A DNA stretch of 64,000 nt from a cyanobacterium PCC 7702 (GTDB lineage: Bacteria; Cyanobacteriota; Cyanobacteriia; Cyanobacteriales; Nostocaceae), in NCBI GenBank assembly GCA_000332255.1, contig KB235926.1:3220891-3284890 (forward strand), given 5' to 3'. Below are positions 48,057 to 59,485 of the stretch, one piece after another; position 1 is the first letter of the stretch, and every line of letters starts with the position of its first letter. The position numbers were made by a program, and so were the translations under genes. Under the pieces are notes generated by a model. The model had not been told where the DNA came from and made no database searches. It was given only the letters and a program-made list of their open reading frames with translations.

Positions 48057-49580
48057 TTAGGTCTCCTCCTTCTTGGCATCGCTTGCTGGTTGTGGCGAAA
48101 GAAGCAAGCGAGCTCGGACTGTTTCCAATAACTTCTCGCATAACAAATTCGGCTCTTCCACACCGAGTTCCGTCAGCACTGCTTGGACAAGCGGCTGCTT
48201 CAGAAACTGGGGTGGATCGTCTCTTGACCATAATTCCGCGTCCTGCATTGCCACACGGGCTTTTTGCATAAGTTCAGGTGTCGGCTCATTATGAGCGACA
48301 TCGTTGCGAAGCTCGCGGATATCGTCTGAAAGCTTTTCCTTGAAAGCGCGCAGCTTCCGCTTGTCGAGTACTTCCAACCACGCTTTCACCCCCTTATTGA
48401 AGTCATTAATCTTCCAAATCTCTCTCCCGTTACGGGTAACTTTGCGGAACCGATTTTCCTGCTCTTTGTTCGGACCTTGGCTAAAGGTAAAGCCCTCTTC
48501 AATACTGCCAGAGGCTCCATCTTCAGTGGTAAAGTCACGCTGGCGGAGCCAATCCCACAGTGCCGACTCGAAGAATGCCACAGTACCATGTACTGCACGT
48601 GGAACGTCTCCGGCACGGAGCGCCAGCTCGACACGGAGAGCGGCGCGAACCGCCATCTTCGGATGCGTGAGAACTTCGATGTCGCACCCGTTCGCGATGG
48701 GTAGGGAGGCGGCGAAGTCGGCCAGCCAGCGCACGACCTTTGTCCATTCCTGCCCTGGCTGGTTTTCGAGGTGACTCACGGCGCCCCAAGCAGCAAGCAG
48801 ATTGCCTTTCCGGATGAGCGATAGCGCTTGCCAGCGGGCGCGTATGCCGGTTGCGGGGTGGAATTTCTCTTCCACGGCGCGGTCGATCTTTTTGTCGCTA
48901 TCATCATCCTTTTTGTCGCTATCATCATCCTTTTTGTCGCTATCATCACTTTTTTGGGCGGCTGAAGCATCAGGTACTTCCAGTACTTTTGCTATTGCGC
49001 CGCTGGCCTCTGCATACAGGCGGGCCAGCTCCTCGATCACCGCGTTCGCTGCCGCCATTCCGCCGGTTGTTGCCACAATGACTTCCTTAGGCTTAGCTTG
49101 CTCAACCGCGCTCGCGATGGCCTGTGACAGAGAAAGGACGACGCTTCCTCGGACAACAGCATCTGCATCTTTTTCTGGATCCTCGAGCGTTTCCTGATCC
49201 TCGAGAAAGGCATGACGTTGTACCTCGGAAACACCCTTGTCACGTAGCCGTTGCTTGAGCACTGCACCTGCATATCGCGGATCGCTGTCGATCGTGCGGC
49301 GGGTTTCGAGAATGAGCACGGCAGATGGAAGTTCTTGGTTAAAGCCCTCGAACCTGAGCACCGCGTCGAGTTTCGGCGTGCAGAGGCTCAAATCTCCATC
49401 GGGCAACCCTGATATACGCTGGTCGTCCTTTCGGGCCGGAACATCCACGACCCTCCATGGGCGTTTCTCAATCTCGTCATGAAGCTTCCCACACGTCTTG
49501 CCATCGAGTTCTTTTCTGACGCCGTTTACGACTAGCTGAACGTCGGTCTGACCGGTGGTCATAATGAGCAGTTTAGTCAT
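48057..49580 (-). CDS. CARF-like / HEPN protein (Csm6/Csx1-type effector)
   Basis: A 507-residue protein. The N-terminal domain (about 1-205) is Rossmann-like, opening MTKLLIMTTGQTDVQLV and with VIVATTGGMAAANAVIEELA, as in CARF domains that bind cyclic oligoadenylates. A low-complexity linker of SDKKDDD repeats (211-231) follows. The C-terminal domain (about 300-470) ends in a HEPN motif RNDVAH (425-430), R-x4-H. This layout matches RNases switched on by Cas10 signalling. It lies 3 bases after the RAMP gene and 3 before the DUF499 gene. The CARF call is inference from fold and context; the HEPN motif is directly seen. Confidence 0.75.
   Translation of the reverse strand: MTKLLIMTTGQTDVQLVVNGVRKELDGKTCGKLHDEIEKRPWRVVDVPARKDDQRISGLPDGDLSLCTPKLDAVLRFEGFNQELPSAVLILETRRTIDSDPRYAGAVLKQRLRDKGVSEVQRHAFLEDQETLEDPEKDADAVVRGSVVLSLSQAIASAVEQAKPKEVIVATTGGMAAANAVIEELARLYAEASGAIAKVLEVPDASAAQKSDDSDKKDDDSDKKDDDSDKKIDRAVEEKFHPATGIRARWQALSLIRKGNLLAAWGAVSHLENQPGQEWTKVVRWLADFAASLPIANGCDIEVLTHPKMAVRAALRVELALRAGDVPRAVHGTVAFFESALWDWLRQRDFTTEDGASGSIEEGFTFSQGPNKEQENRFRKVTRNGREIWKINDFNKGVKAWLEVLDKRKLRAFKEKLSDDIRELRNDVAHNEPTPELMQKARVAMQDAELWSRDDPPQFLKQPLVQAVLTELGVEEPNLLCEKLLETVRARLLLSPQPASDAKKEET
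48888..48950. repeat. In-frame 21-base tandem repeat, three copies
   Basis: Three copies of a 21-base unit (48888-48908, 48909-48929, 48930-48950); the third differs only at its end. It encodes the SDKKDDD linker repeats of the CARF/HEPN protein. Copy-number change would alter linker length without a frameshift. Confidence 0.85.
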
Positions 49581-49583
49581 TGC

Positions 49584-51875
49584 CTACTCCTCTCTACGAT
49601 ACCGACGCGCGCGCGAATGTTGAGCGCGAAGATTCGTGTGGAAGGTGTATATTTGACCGCTTTGCCTCGGATAGTCGGCTGCATCAGGGTGCTTGCGCCG
49701 ATGAATGGCGAGCCACTCATCCTGTGTCGCCGTCCCTTGGTAATGCTGACTCACCCAGGCAACGAGGTCAGCCACAGGTTTCAGTGCCGGAGCCTCGCCA
49801 GCTTCGCCGAGCAGCAGGAGCTGCTTGGCCTCGATTCGCACGCTGCCCCATCCGAGCGGACGCGCGTAGCCAAGCTTCGAGCAGTAACCATCGGGGTGCG
49901 TACCGCCAAGCATGTCCTTGAACTGGTCGGGGCTGAGCGCAACGAGCACAGCCGCCAGCTCGGCTGGATCCAGATCGCGGAAGCGCAGAGTAAAGCGAAA
50001 CCTTCGTTTACGCTTTGAGGCCTCCAAAGCTAAGGTGCTTCTCTCGTTGGCACAATTGCCAGACGAGTCATCCTTCCACGGCTCGCCCGTGCAGGCGTCC
50101 GGTCGATCGAGATAGAACTTGCGCCCGGCCAGTTCACCAGGATCGTCGTAACCAGCAGCATCTCCGTAAGTGACCAGTTTCGCCTGATCCGAAGGGCGCG
50201 AGTTCGGGTAATAAGGCTGCTTGAGGTAGAACTCCACTGCACTAGGCCGCGGCATGCCCAGCTCTTTAAGGAAAGTTGGCGGCAGAAAGCGCTGCTTATC
50301 GCTTTCGTCGTCGCCTACAACCTCCAGGGCGGCGTTGATCGAGACGCGGCCCATAAGCTGTGCGTAATCGTCCTTGCCGATCCCCTGGCTGCCTTCATTG
50401 TCGCCGGTGTAGCCAAAGAGCCGCCGCACAGGAGACAGTTCTGTTGGCGCGTCGTCGCTATCCTTCTGCCGCTCATTGTCGAGCGGGAAAAGGCCATGCC
50501 GTTCGCCATTTGGAGCATCTGCGTCCTGGCGCACGGTGTCCACATACGCCCAGCGGTAGTAGTAGTGCCAGCCAAAGGAGACGATCTGCTTTTTCTCGGT
50601 GTCCCATTCGACCCAGATGAGATCGTTGGGTTGGAACGCGCGAGCGGCGGCTTCCTCAATAGCCTTCTTCGCAAGTTGCTTCTTCTGCTGATCCGTACCG
50701 ATGTATGGGTGACGAGCGCTGAAGTGCCCCTCATCAGTGTTCAACAGATGTTGTAGCGTCTCTTTGTACTGTCCAATAATCTCTGGCAATACACGAACTG
50801 CCCTGTGTTCTATACCTACTGCTTGTACTTCCAGATGGGTGCGTATCTCCCTTCCTCTTGCTTGCTCAGAAAGAATTTCCGCGGGAAGCCGCTCTCCACC
50901 ACCGAGACCTCCCCTGTATGGCCAGGCTCTCGAAGTTGGTTGTATGATTATTCCTGTTCTACGATTTCTCTTAGGATAATAAGCCTGCTGTCTTATCGTG
51001 GCTATTGAGAAGATCTCGACCTCTTCTGGCACGGGCCATTCTCTACCTTCAACTAGAACCCTATTACTCCTGATAATACGTGCAATGCGTGGCTCTAGAA
51101 AGCGGTTTTGGCTGGCATTTGGATATGCGAGATTCGGCCGATACGAGTACGATCGCTCTGCCACGCGCTCCATTGGCGCGCCGAGAAGCGCGCCCAGCTC
51201 GTGCCGCAGCAGGCCTTTAAGCGTATCGCCAGGGATAATAACCGGACCCTTTCCCCACGGCGCGCGCAGCGGGCAGAGCACCGATTTGTTGGCCGCGAGC
51301 TGAACGACACCACCGAGGGGGTTTGGAACTGGCCAGTCGACCTCGCTCTCGCCGACGATTCCACGTTCCCAACCGACCAGGAGCGGCGTGAGCGTCTCCA
51401 ATTCAAAGCGGATCTCGCCGGAGAGACACCCCTTGCTGCTCGTCCCGTCGTGCCAGATGGGAGCGGCGCTTTTGAAATTATCGGGTAGGGAGACAAAGCC
51501 GTATGGCTTTTTATGAAGGTCTGGCTGCTCCTGTGACACACGATCAGGCTGTTGCCGTCTGTCTTGCGTCAGGTTGCGGTGCTGGAGGCCGCCTTGGCGC
51601 GTGCTTTGAGGCGGAGGCGTCGCGGACGAGGACGCTGGGATGGTGGTATCGCCCCCTTCGATCTCCTCAAGACCGGCAGCGCGGAGTTTTTCACGTACTT
51701 GAGCGAGATGTGTCTCCTTCGCCGCGCAAATGATCAGCTCGATTCCGTCTTTGGCGTCGACGATGTCCAGATGCGGCATCCTGAGCTGATTGCTCTTCAG
51801 TTTGTTGAGCGCCTTTATATCGCGAGGCTTACCATCGCGTACGCGAACACGAATGCGATAAGGTTTCTCTGGCAT
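49584..51875 (-). CDS. RAMP-superfamily protein, TIGR03986-like type III CRISPR component
   Basis: A 763-residue protein. After a basic N-terminal domain (1-130) comes KKPYGFVSLPDNFK, then FELETLTPLLVGWERG and VIIPGDTLKGLLRHELGALL, the start of a Cas7-type RAMP fold. Later motifs are RLFGYTGDNEGSQGIGKDDY, where a RAMP central loop would be, and the closing glycine-rich GYARPLGWGSVRIE. It resembles the TIGR03986 family found in type III loci. Its start overlaps the stop of the preceding RAMP gene by one base. It probably forms part of the RNA-binding backbone. Confidence 0.75.
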   Translation of the reverse strand: MPEKPYRIRVRVRDGKPRDIKALNKLKSNQLRMPHLDIVDAKDGIELIICAAKETHLAQVREKLRAAGLEEIEGGDTTIPASSSATPPPQSTRQGGLQHRNLTQDRRQQPDRVSQEQPDLHKKPYGFVSLPDNFKSAAPIWHDGTSSKGCLSGEIRFELETLTPLLVGWERGIVGESEVDWPVPNPLGGVVQLAANKSVLCPLRAPWGKGPVIIPGDTLKGLLRHELGALLGAPMERVAERSYSYRPNLAYPNASQNRFLEPRIARIIRSNRVLVEGREWPVPEEVEIFSIATIRQQAYYPKRNRRTGIIIQPTSRAWPYRGGLGGGERLPAEILSEQARGREIRTHLEVQAVGIEHRAVRVLPEIIGQYKETLQHLLNTDEGHFSARHPYIGTDQQKKQLAKKAIEEAAARAFQPNDLIWVEWDTEKKQIVSFGWHYYYRWAYVDTVRQDADAPNGERHGLFPLDNERQKDSDDAPTELSPVRRLFGYTGDNEGSQGIGKDDYAQLMGRVSINAALEVVGDDESDKQRFLPPTFLKELGMPRPSAVEFYLKQPYYPNSRPSDQAKLVTYGDAAGYDDPGELAGRKFYLDRPDACTGEPWKDDSSGNCANERSTLALEASKRKRRFRFTLRFRDLDPAELAAVLVALSPDQFKDMLGGTHPDGYCSKLGYARPLGWGSVRIEAKQLLLLGEAGEAPALKPVADLVAWVSQHYQGTATQDEWLAIHRRKHPDAADYPRQSGQIYTFHTNLRAQHSRARRYRREE

Positions 51876-53794
51876 TAGTCTTCCTCCTGAACGATTTGGT
51901 CAATCGTAAAGCCGAGTATCTCATCCCCCTCGTACCATTGACGCAGCAACACCTTCCCGCGCCCGGTGTTAGCTGCCGAGAAGCGCTTGAAGCCATGCAG
52001 ACGTGCGGGTACGTGAACGACCTTGATCTTTTTGCCGTCGGAGGTATTGGGGTCAACTTCCTCGATGAACACCCATCGCGCGCCGCCGGAAGTGCGCACA
52101 GCGCGCCAAACAGCGCGCTCAGCATAGAATGCTACCTCGTCCACCTGCAGTGTGTCAGCGTCCGGCCACGTGGTACCGAACGTCTTCGGGGGTTGGCTGA
52201 CATTGAGATCGATCGAGGGGTCACACCACCACGCAACGAGCGTCATAGTTCCAAGCACATTCATCGCCAAGCTAGCCGCCTCACTGAGTGTAAGCTGAAC
52301 GCCATTCATCGTCCCAGATGCAATGCGAATACAAGCATCCTCAGGCTGTGGCGCATTCAGGAAATCACGCGGTCTGTGCTCATCTTCGTGAGCCGCCTGC
52401 GGTGACGTCTCCGAAGGCGTCCGGCTCCTCGTTACTTTTATTACTTTTACATCATCAATACACCAACCTTTAGGTTGCCATCGGCCCCACCCCGATCCGC
52501 GCGTCTTGTGTCCCCCGATAGGTAAGTGGCCCAGCTTTCCCAGCGCCACCTGGCGATTGATCAATTTGACTAGCGGTTCGACCTCCTGCGGTGTAGGCCC
52601 CTCCACCACGATACGCACCGGAAAGACGCCCTTGAGCAGGCGCACGGCGTCGCGCTTGGCGGTGCCGTAAGAGCCTGCGGAGAATTCGTCCTCCGCATGC
52701 ATATGTAGCTTGGCCGCCGCCCACTCGCCTTCGGCGCGGGCGTCGCGGATGAGGATGCGGCTGCTCCTGTTCACCGTGCCGAATGCCTGACCACCGGGGT
52801 CGTCGTCTCCGACATTTCCCTGCACCCGGTGCGGATCTTCAACGCGACGGCCTGCCGCTCGTTCTGCACGAGAGAATGCGTGTCGTAATGGGCCGCGCAC
52901 GCTCGCGCCGGGAATCAGCGGCCGAGGGCCATCCATCAAGATCGGGCGATCGGTGAATATTGCCTCTGGGGTCGGCGTCTCTGAAGCAACCCAGGATGGC
53001 TTTGCCCAGGTACCATCGCCGGTCGGTTGGACCATGCCTTCTGCGTCGTGCGGGCCAATGGCAAGCATGTCAAGCCCCCACGCTGGCTCGCCGGGATTCA
53101 GTTGGTATTCGCCGAAAACTACTTCCACATCGAGCGTGCGGAAACACCACGAGCGAGTCGGTTCGACGGTCGGCACTGTCTCAAGGGGCGGAGGAAGCTC
53201 CTTGCAGCCTGACTGCAGCCAGTGTTCATAACTCGGTTCGTCGAGGCGATAGGCCTTCAGATCTTCCAAGTGGCACCAGCCAAGGCCGCGCGCCACATCA
53301 CCGCCAAGCCAGCAGCGCCCCTTGGCCCAGTGCTCGGCCAGCACGTAGCCGAGGATGCCCTCGGCTTCTCTGGCTTCGCTCTCGTTCTCCGCGTAGGACC
53401 AGTCGACTCGAAAATGGAGAGCCCATTTCGTCCCTGCGGGGATGACTTCGCGATCGTAGAGCACGCCTTTCGCACGGGCGCCGGTCTTGTGCCGAATACC
53501 GACACCTGCACGAAGGCGCGGGATCACATCCGAATCCATCGGTGTTGCGTTCGCGAATTCCCACAGCGATCGGCGAAGCGCACCGTGTTTGATATCGTCC
53601 GAGACCGCGCGGGGCAAGGGATCAAAGAACCGCTTAGCCATAGCGACGGCCGCCCCCTTGAGGCCACGGCCGACAAGTGTGGGAACACCGTCAACCAGCG
53701 TGAAAGGATGATCGGCACTGCTCTCTCTGTCTAGCCCTGATACCGTCAAGGCTGAGTCCTGTACCAGTATGGCCGTGAATAACGTCAGTCGCAT
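51875..53794 (-). CDS. Tandem Cas7-like (Csm3-type) RAMP protein
   Basis: A 639-residue protein with two Csm3-like RAMP domains. Domain 1 (about 1-195) has TLVGRGLKGAAVAMAKR, GVLYDREVIPAGTKWALHF and the glycine-rich WLGGDVARGLGW. Domain 2 (about 225-470) has RPLIPGASVRGPLRHAF, GQAFGTVNRSSRILIRDA and LPIGGHKTRGSGWGRW. The Asp in SGLDRESS is in the position of the Csm3 cleavage-site loop, which is inference. A further 170 residues are unassigned. The start has GGAGGAGG about 7 bases upstream. It lies next to the other type III-like genes and overlaps the next by one base. Confidence 0.78.
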   Translation of the reverse strand: MRLTLFTAILVQDSALTVSGLDRESSADHPFTLVDGVPTLVGRGLKGAAVAMAKRFFDPLPRAVSDDIKHGALRRSLWEFANATPMDSDVIPRLRAGVGIRHKTGARAKGVLYDREVIPAGTKWALHFRVDWSYAENESEAREAEGILGYVLAEHWAKGRCWLGGDVARGLGWCHLEDLKAYRLDEPSYEHWLQSGCKELPPPLETVPTVEPTRSWCFRTLDVEVVFGEYQLNPGEPAWGLDMLAIGPHDAEGMVQPTGDGTWAKPSWVASETPTPEAIFTDRPILMDGPRPLIPGASVRGPLRHAFSRAERAAGRRVEDPHRVQGNVGDDDPGGQAFGTVNRSSRILIRDARAEGEWAAAKLHMHAEDEFSAGSYGTAKRDAVRLLKGVFPVRIVVEGPTPQEVEPLVKLINRQVALGKLGHLPIGGHKTRGSGWGRWQPKGWCIDDVKVIKVTRSRTPSETSPQAAHEDEHRPRDFLNAPQPEDACIRIASGTMNGVQLTLSEAASLAMNVLGTMTLVAWWCDPSIDLNVSQPPKTFGTTWPDADTLQVDEVAFYAERAVWRAVRTSGGARWVFIEEVDPNTSDGKKIKVVHVPARLHGFKRFSAANTGRGKVLLRQWYEGDEILGFTIDQIVQEED

Positions 53795-53796
53795 CC

Positions 53797-54012
53797 TTAT
53801 ACCTCCTCCCGTTTACGCATCTCCGCGCGCAGCCAACGTACGAAGAAGCGTGCGTGACGCGCCTGCATCTCGAGATTTGGGATCGTTTGGAGCTTCTCCA
53901 AGATCGCCCTTGCTTCAGGATGCTTCCAACTTTGCGCGCCCGCCGTCGTTGGATTGAGGCGATCGGGGATGGCATTCGCGTCACCGCGTTCAAGTTCGGT
54001 AACTAGGTCGAA
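53797..54012 (-). CDS. 71-codon open stretch between RAMP genes (no ATG)
   Basis: Directly after the TGA of the upstream RAMP gene, the same frame stays open for 71 codons, ending KREEV and TAA just before the next ribosome site. The product (GAQSWKHPEARAILEKLQ, HARFFVRWLRAEMRK) is helical and basic, as the small subunits Csm2/Cmr5 are. There is no ATG, GTG or TTG near the beginning; a TTG lies at about codon 38. It may be a small-subunit gene with an unusual start, or the tail of the upstream protein cut off by a stop. Confidence 0.4.
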   Translation of the reverse strand, partial: FDLVTELERGDANAIPDRLNPTTAGAQSWKHPEARAILEKLQTIPNLEMQARHARFFVRWLRAEMRKREEV

Positions 54013-55761
54013 TCATTGGGATAGACTAGGTTTGCGGTCTGTGCCGCTTGCAGGACTGGCAAGCTCTTTATGATCCTCAAACCAATTGTGCGTCTCAGCC
54101 GCAATGGCCTCGTCTGTAACATCTTCGGTCGAATCGGCCTTACTATTGGCGACCATGCCGTTCGTAACCCCCGGAAGCACTTCGTCGAGACGAAAACGCC
54201 CGAACCCCTCGTGCGTGCGTTCACCCAACCACCGACCCTGCACCACTCGAGATGCGAGCGCCGCTACTCCCTGTCCTGAAACCTCGAATACAGAGCCTCG
54301 CCGAATAGCTACAGCCGGCATTCGCCACAGGCGCGAGGTGCCGTTGAATCCATGGACCATCACCCAATCTTGGGTTGACCTTTTGAGATGAATGTTATTT
54401 GTCCCAAGCAACTCCTGAAGCGCTCCTTCATCCAGCGACGTGCGCCAGCGCAGAAATTCGTCGCGCACGAGTAGATCCGAAGTCAGCGTGAGCCGGAAGG
54501 TCTTATTGTCCTTTGGGTCCGCAGGGACTGAGATCGAGTTGGAGTTGTTCGCATTCTCCTGCAGCCAAACCAGTCGCACCACTTCGACCGGAGCGCCGGA
54601 ACGGCCTACTCGGATCCAGCGCTGCCCCGCTAAAACCGGTTCGAGCTCTTTAGCCAGCTGCTTCATGGCATCGAGAGCACCCCGGAGTTCCGCCACGAAG
54701 TACGTGTCTTCGGCGATCTCCTCGACCGCAAAAAGAGATGGCTCCGGTTGCCTTGGATCAGGTCGCCCGTTGCGCAGCCGTACACGCAGCGCCGGACGGA
54801 ACGCTATCCAGTCCGCGTTTAAGTGTGCTCGATACACAAAGAGGTCATCTTCCGGGCGTTTTAGCTTCTCGGTTGCTGTCCACGCGTCGATCCTCTTCAC
54901 CGCAGCTTTCGGCTGGGCCCACCAGGGCACAGGTCCTGCGGAACCTTTGGGTTTCTCACTCTGCAATGAAAGCGGCGCCGGTAATACCTCCACAGCCTCG
55001 AGGTCAGCAGGCGCCTCCGGCAGCGGTAAAGCGTCGCTCACCGAGATGTGGCCAGATGTCAGCAATGAGGCAATGTCGCGCTTGTCTTCGACGATGAGCC
55101 AATCGGCCAACGTGCCCAGCATCGCGCGCCCGGGCACAAATGTGAGACTTGGGATTAGGTTGTCAGGCGTTGCCGTGGCGGTGATACACAAGGGGTCTAT
55201 GTTCCTGAGCAGAAGTCGCAGGTGTTCGGTTGGCGCGGCTACCTTCCGCTCCGATAACGGGAGCTTCTTGAGCGAAAGCTTTAACCGACCGGCGCCCGAA
55301 GCACGCCCGCTGCCGAGCGCATCCACTTCCTTAACCAGACGCTCCAACAACGGCAAGTCACTCTCTGGCAACTCAACTTGCCCCTCAAACCTCGTCCCTT
55401 TGGGAACAAATTCCATGGCGCGCAATGTGTCGTCCTTCGGCGCTCGGTTGTCGAAGGACTGCCGCGCAGCGGAACGCCAGATGTGACTCTCGGGAGTGTC
55501 CGCAGTGTATAACGATGTAAAAATCGCCCGTTGCCGCTGGCCTCCTGCCCGTCCGAAAAAGTCATCCGCAGTTTGATCGCCTTGTAGCCTGCGCGCTGCG
55601 TCGCGCAACACGCCCTCAATGTGCGAAGCCCAGATGACGGGACGGTTGTGGCGGTCGCGTGCGACAAGTGCATCGATGCCACTTCCACCCGAACCGCTGC
55701 CGAAATGCGCGTCCGCGAGCAACTCAGCCGTGATCTTGCATCGAACCCAATTTTCAGCCAT
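54013..55761 (-). CDS. RAMP-superfamily protein, Csx10/Cas5-like
   Basis: A 582-residue protein. The N-terminal domain (about 5-165) has CKITAELLADAHFGSGSGG, PVIWASHIEGVLRDAARRL and the glycine loop LGSGRASGAGRLKL. The C-terminal domain (about 330-560) has FRLTLTSDLLVRDE and GRWLGERTHEGFGRFRLDEV, the loop typical of Csx10/Cas5-group RAMPs. It starts 10 bases after the Cas10-like gene. It likely caps or extends the crRNA-like ribonucleoprotein; no guide RNA source is visible nearby. Confidence 0.72.
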   Translation of the reverse strand: MAENWVRCKITAELLADAHFGSGSGGSGIDALVARDRHNRPVIWASHIEGVLRDAARRLQGDQTADDFFGRAGGQRQRAIFTSLYTADTPESHIWRSAARQSFDNRAPKDDTLRAMEFVPKGTRFEGQVELPESDLPLLERLVKEVDALGSGRASGAGRLKLSLKKLPLSERKVAAPTEHLRLLLRNIDPLCITATATPDNLIPSLTFVPGRAMLGTLADWLIVEDKRDIASLLTSGHISVSDALPLPEAPADLEAVEVLPAPLSLQSEKPKGSAGPVPWWAQPKAAVKRIDAWTATEKLKRPEDDLFVYRAHLNADWIAFRPALRVRLRNGRPDPRQPEPSLFAVEEIAEDTYFVAELRGALDAMKQLAKELEPVLAGQRWIRVGRSGAPVEVVRLVWLQENANNSNSISVPADPKDNKTFRLTLTSDLLVRDEFLRWRTSLDEGALQELLGTNNIHLKRSTQDWVMVHGFNGTSRLWRMPAVAIRRGSVFEVSGQGVAALASRVVQGRWLGERTHEGFGRFRLDEVLPGVTNGMVANSKADSTEDVTDEAIAAETHNWFEDHKELASPASGTDRKPSLSQ

Positions 55762-55771
55762 CGGCGACCCC

Positions 55772-57306
55772 CTACATAGTCTGTGACTTCTCGTTGCGAC
55801 TTCCCAGTCGGGGGATTTCTGCGATCTCCACGAGATCGAGTAGCGGCGTGATCCAGGGGCCTCCGTTCGGTAAGCGCTGCCACACCTCCTGAACGCCTGC
55901 CTGACTCAGCGACGCACTTGCTTCTTTTGACAGCTCCGCGAAGGCAAGCTCTGCAAGCGCCCGCCCGCGCGGGAGCTGGTCAACCAGATAGCGGAGCTGC
56001 GAGCGCGGTGCATTTTGGAGCTTCTCCGCGCCCTTTAGGAGACCCTGGAGAGTGTGTAGTCCATCACCAAGCACATCAACCGGACGCTGCGACAACACCC
56101 GCCGGTCACCCCCTATGCCACAAACCCAGTCACGGCGCCGAATTTCCTCGGGGTCGTCAACCCAAGATGTGGTGTACACCGCCCAATCGGCCACCGATTG
56201 CGCGTTTTCACCGTTTTCTTTGAGGCCGCGGAAGCGGCGTTTGGCGGAGCTGGCCAGCTGCTCAGCAATGTCATGCAGGCGGTAAATAGGTATCTTCCGT
56301 TGCGCGATGACAACGCCCACGCCAAGCGTCAGCTCAAAGCCACTGTTGCCCTCTCCTTGAATGCTTGCCAGCTCCTCGCACAGCGAGACGACAAACGGCA
56401 ATGCTTTTTCGGCACGACACATGACAAGCAGGTCATCGCCGCCAAGCATAAGGAGGACCAGCGGCGCCATGCCGGTTGCGCCTGCACATACATCGTCGAT
56501 AGCCTCTTTCAGCGCTCGCCGCAGCAGCACGCGATTGTGATGAAAGAAGCGTGCCCGCTCCTCGTCGGTCGTGCCCGCACTACTTCCTACTCCGTTGCCA
56601 TCTGCGTAAATAAGCGCAAGGTAGTCGGAACCGACCAGATCGTGCAGGTCCTGTGGCCTTTGCAGTTCCGGTTTGGCCAGCTCTGTCCTTGCTTCAAGCA
56701 GGTTCGCAAGATCGCTCGCTTGGTGATTTTCTGCACTTATTGCTGCCTCATGTCGTCGAGCAACGTCGAGCGATACTCCAGCCTGCTCGTTCCCTTGCGA
56801 GATGACCACCGATGCTAAGCCGCGCCCCGTCCATTCGCATGGCGCCAGGACCGGCAGCTCGTTGGAAAGATACGCACGGCTTTGCTGCCATTCTTTGTCA
56901 TCAATCCAGATGCGAAAACGCAAACCCGGTAGTTCGCGGCGCAGAATCTCTGCGGCAGCACGAGCAAACTCGTTGGCACCGTACTTGAACTGTGCCTCGA
57001 AGTGCCCACCGTCGCGCGAGAGGATGCCAGCTCCCGCGTCGGCGCTCGGATCGTCGTGTTGCTGCAAGGGGTCAGCAGCATCGGTCGTGGGGTAGGAACC
57101 TGTAAGCGGCTTCAATTGCCACCTATTCCCGCCGCCACGTGCCAGTTCTGGCAGTCTTATGCGAAGCATCTCGCCGAGCATTGTGTTCGCACCGACCATC
57201 GCTCGCAGACGTGGAACAGCGAATAGCCACGTTTGCACGCGCTGTAGCTCGATATGCACGCGCTGGGCTGCCTTTGACTTTTGATTCGATTGGGAAACAC
57301 CGGTTG

Positions 57307-57310
<4 letters not shown>
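55772..57310 (-). CDS. Cas10-like protein (Cmr2 type), GGDD present, HD domain absent
   Basis: A 512-residue protein. The N-terminal VHIELQRVQTWLFAVPRL and MVGANTMLGEML fit the first Palm of Cmr2/Cas10. The second Palm has LALIYADGNGVG (231-242) and the cyclase motif LGGDDLLV with GGDD at 290-293, followed by LTLGVGVVIAQRKIPIYRL and AKRR. No HD nuclease is present. In type III systems such a Palm makes cyclic oligoadenylate on target recognition, and the CARF/HEPN gene five steps on is a fitting receptor. It overlaps the helicase-methylase gene by 4 bases (ATGA). Confidence 0.82.
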
Positions 57311-59481
<2,171 letters not shown>

Positions 59482-59485
59482 TGAG

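Noticed and set aside
46827..48131. 434-codon plus-strand ORF, and similar long ORFs at 44913-45545, 46218-46823 and 60407-61282
   Set aside because: They lie antisense to clear genes (DUF499, GmrSD) in G+C-rich DNA, where stop codons are rare on both strands. Their composition is Arg/Ala/Gly-rich and no family is recognisable.
54440..55486. 348-codon plus-strand ORF opposite the Csx10-like gene
   Set aside because: Ser/Arg-rich shadow of the minus-strand RAMP gene; no ribosome site or recognisable domain.
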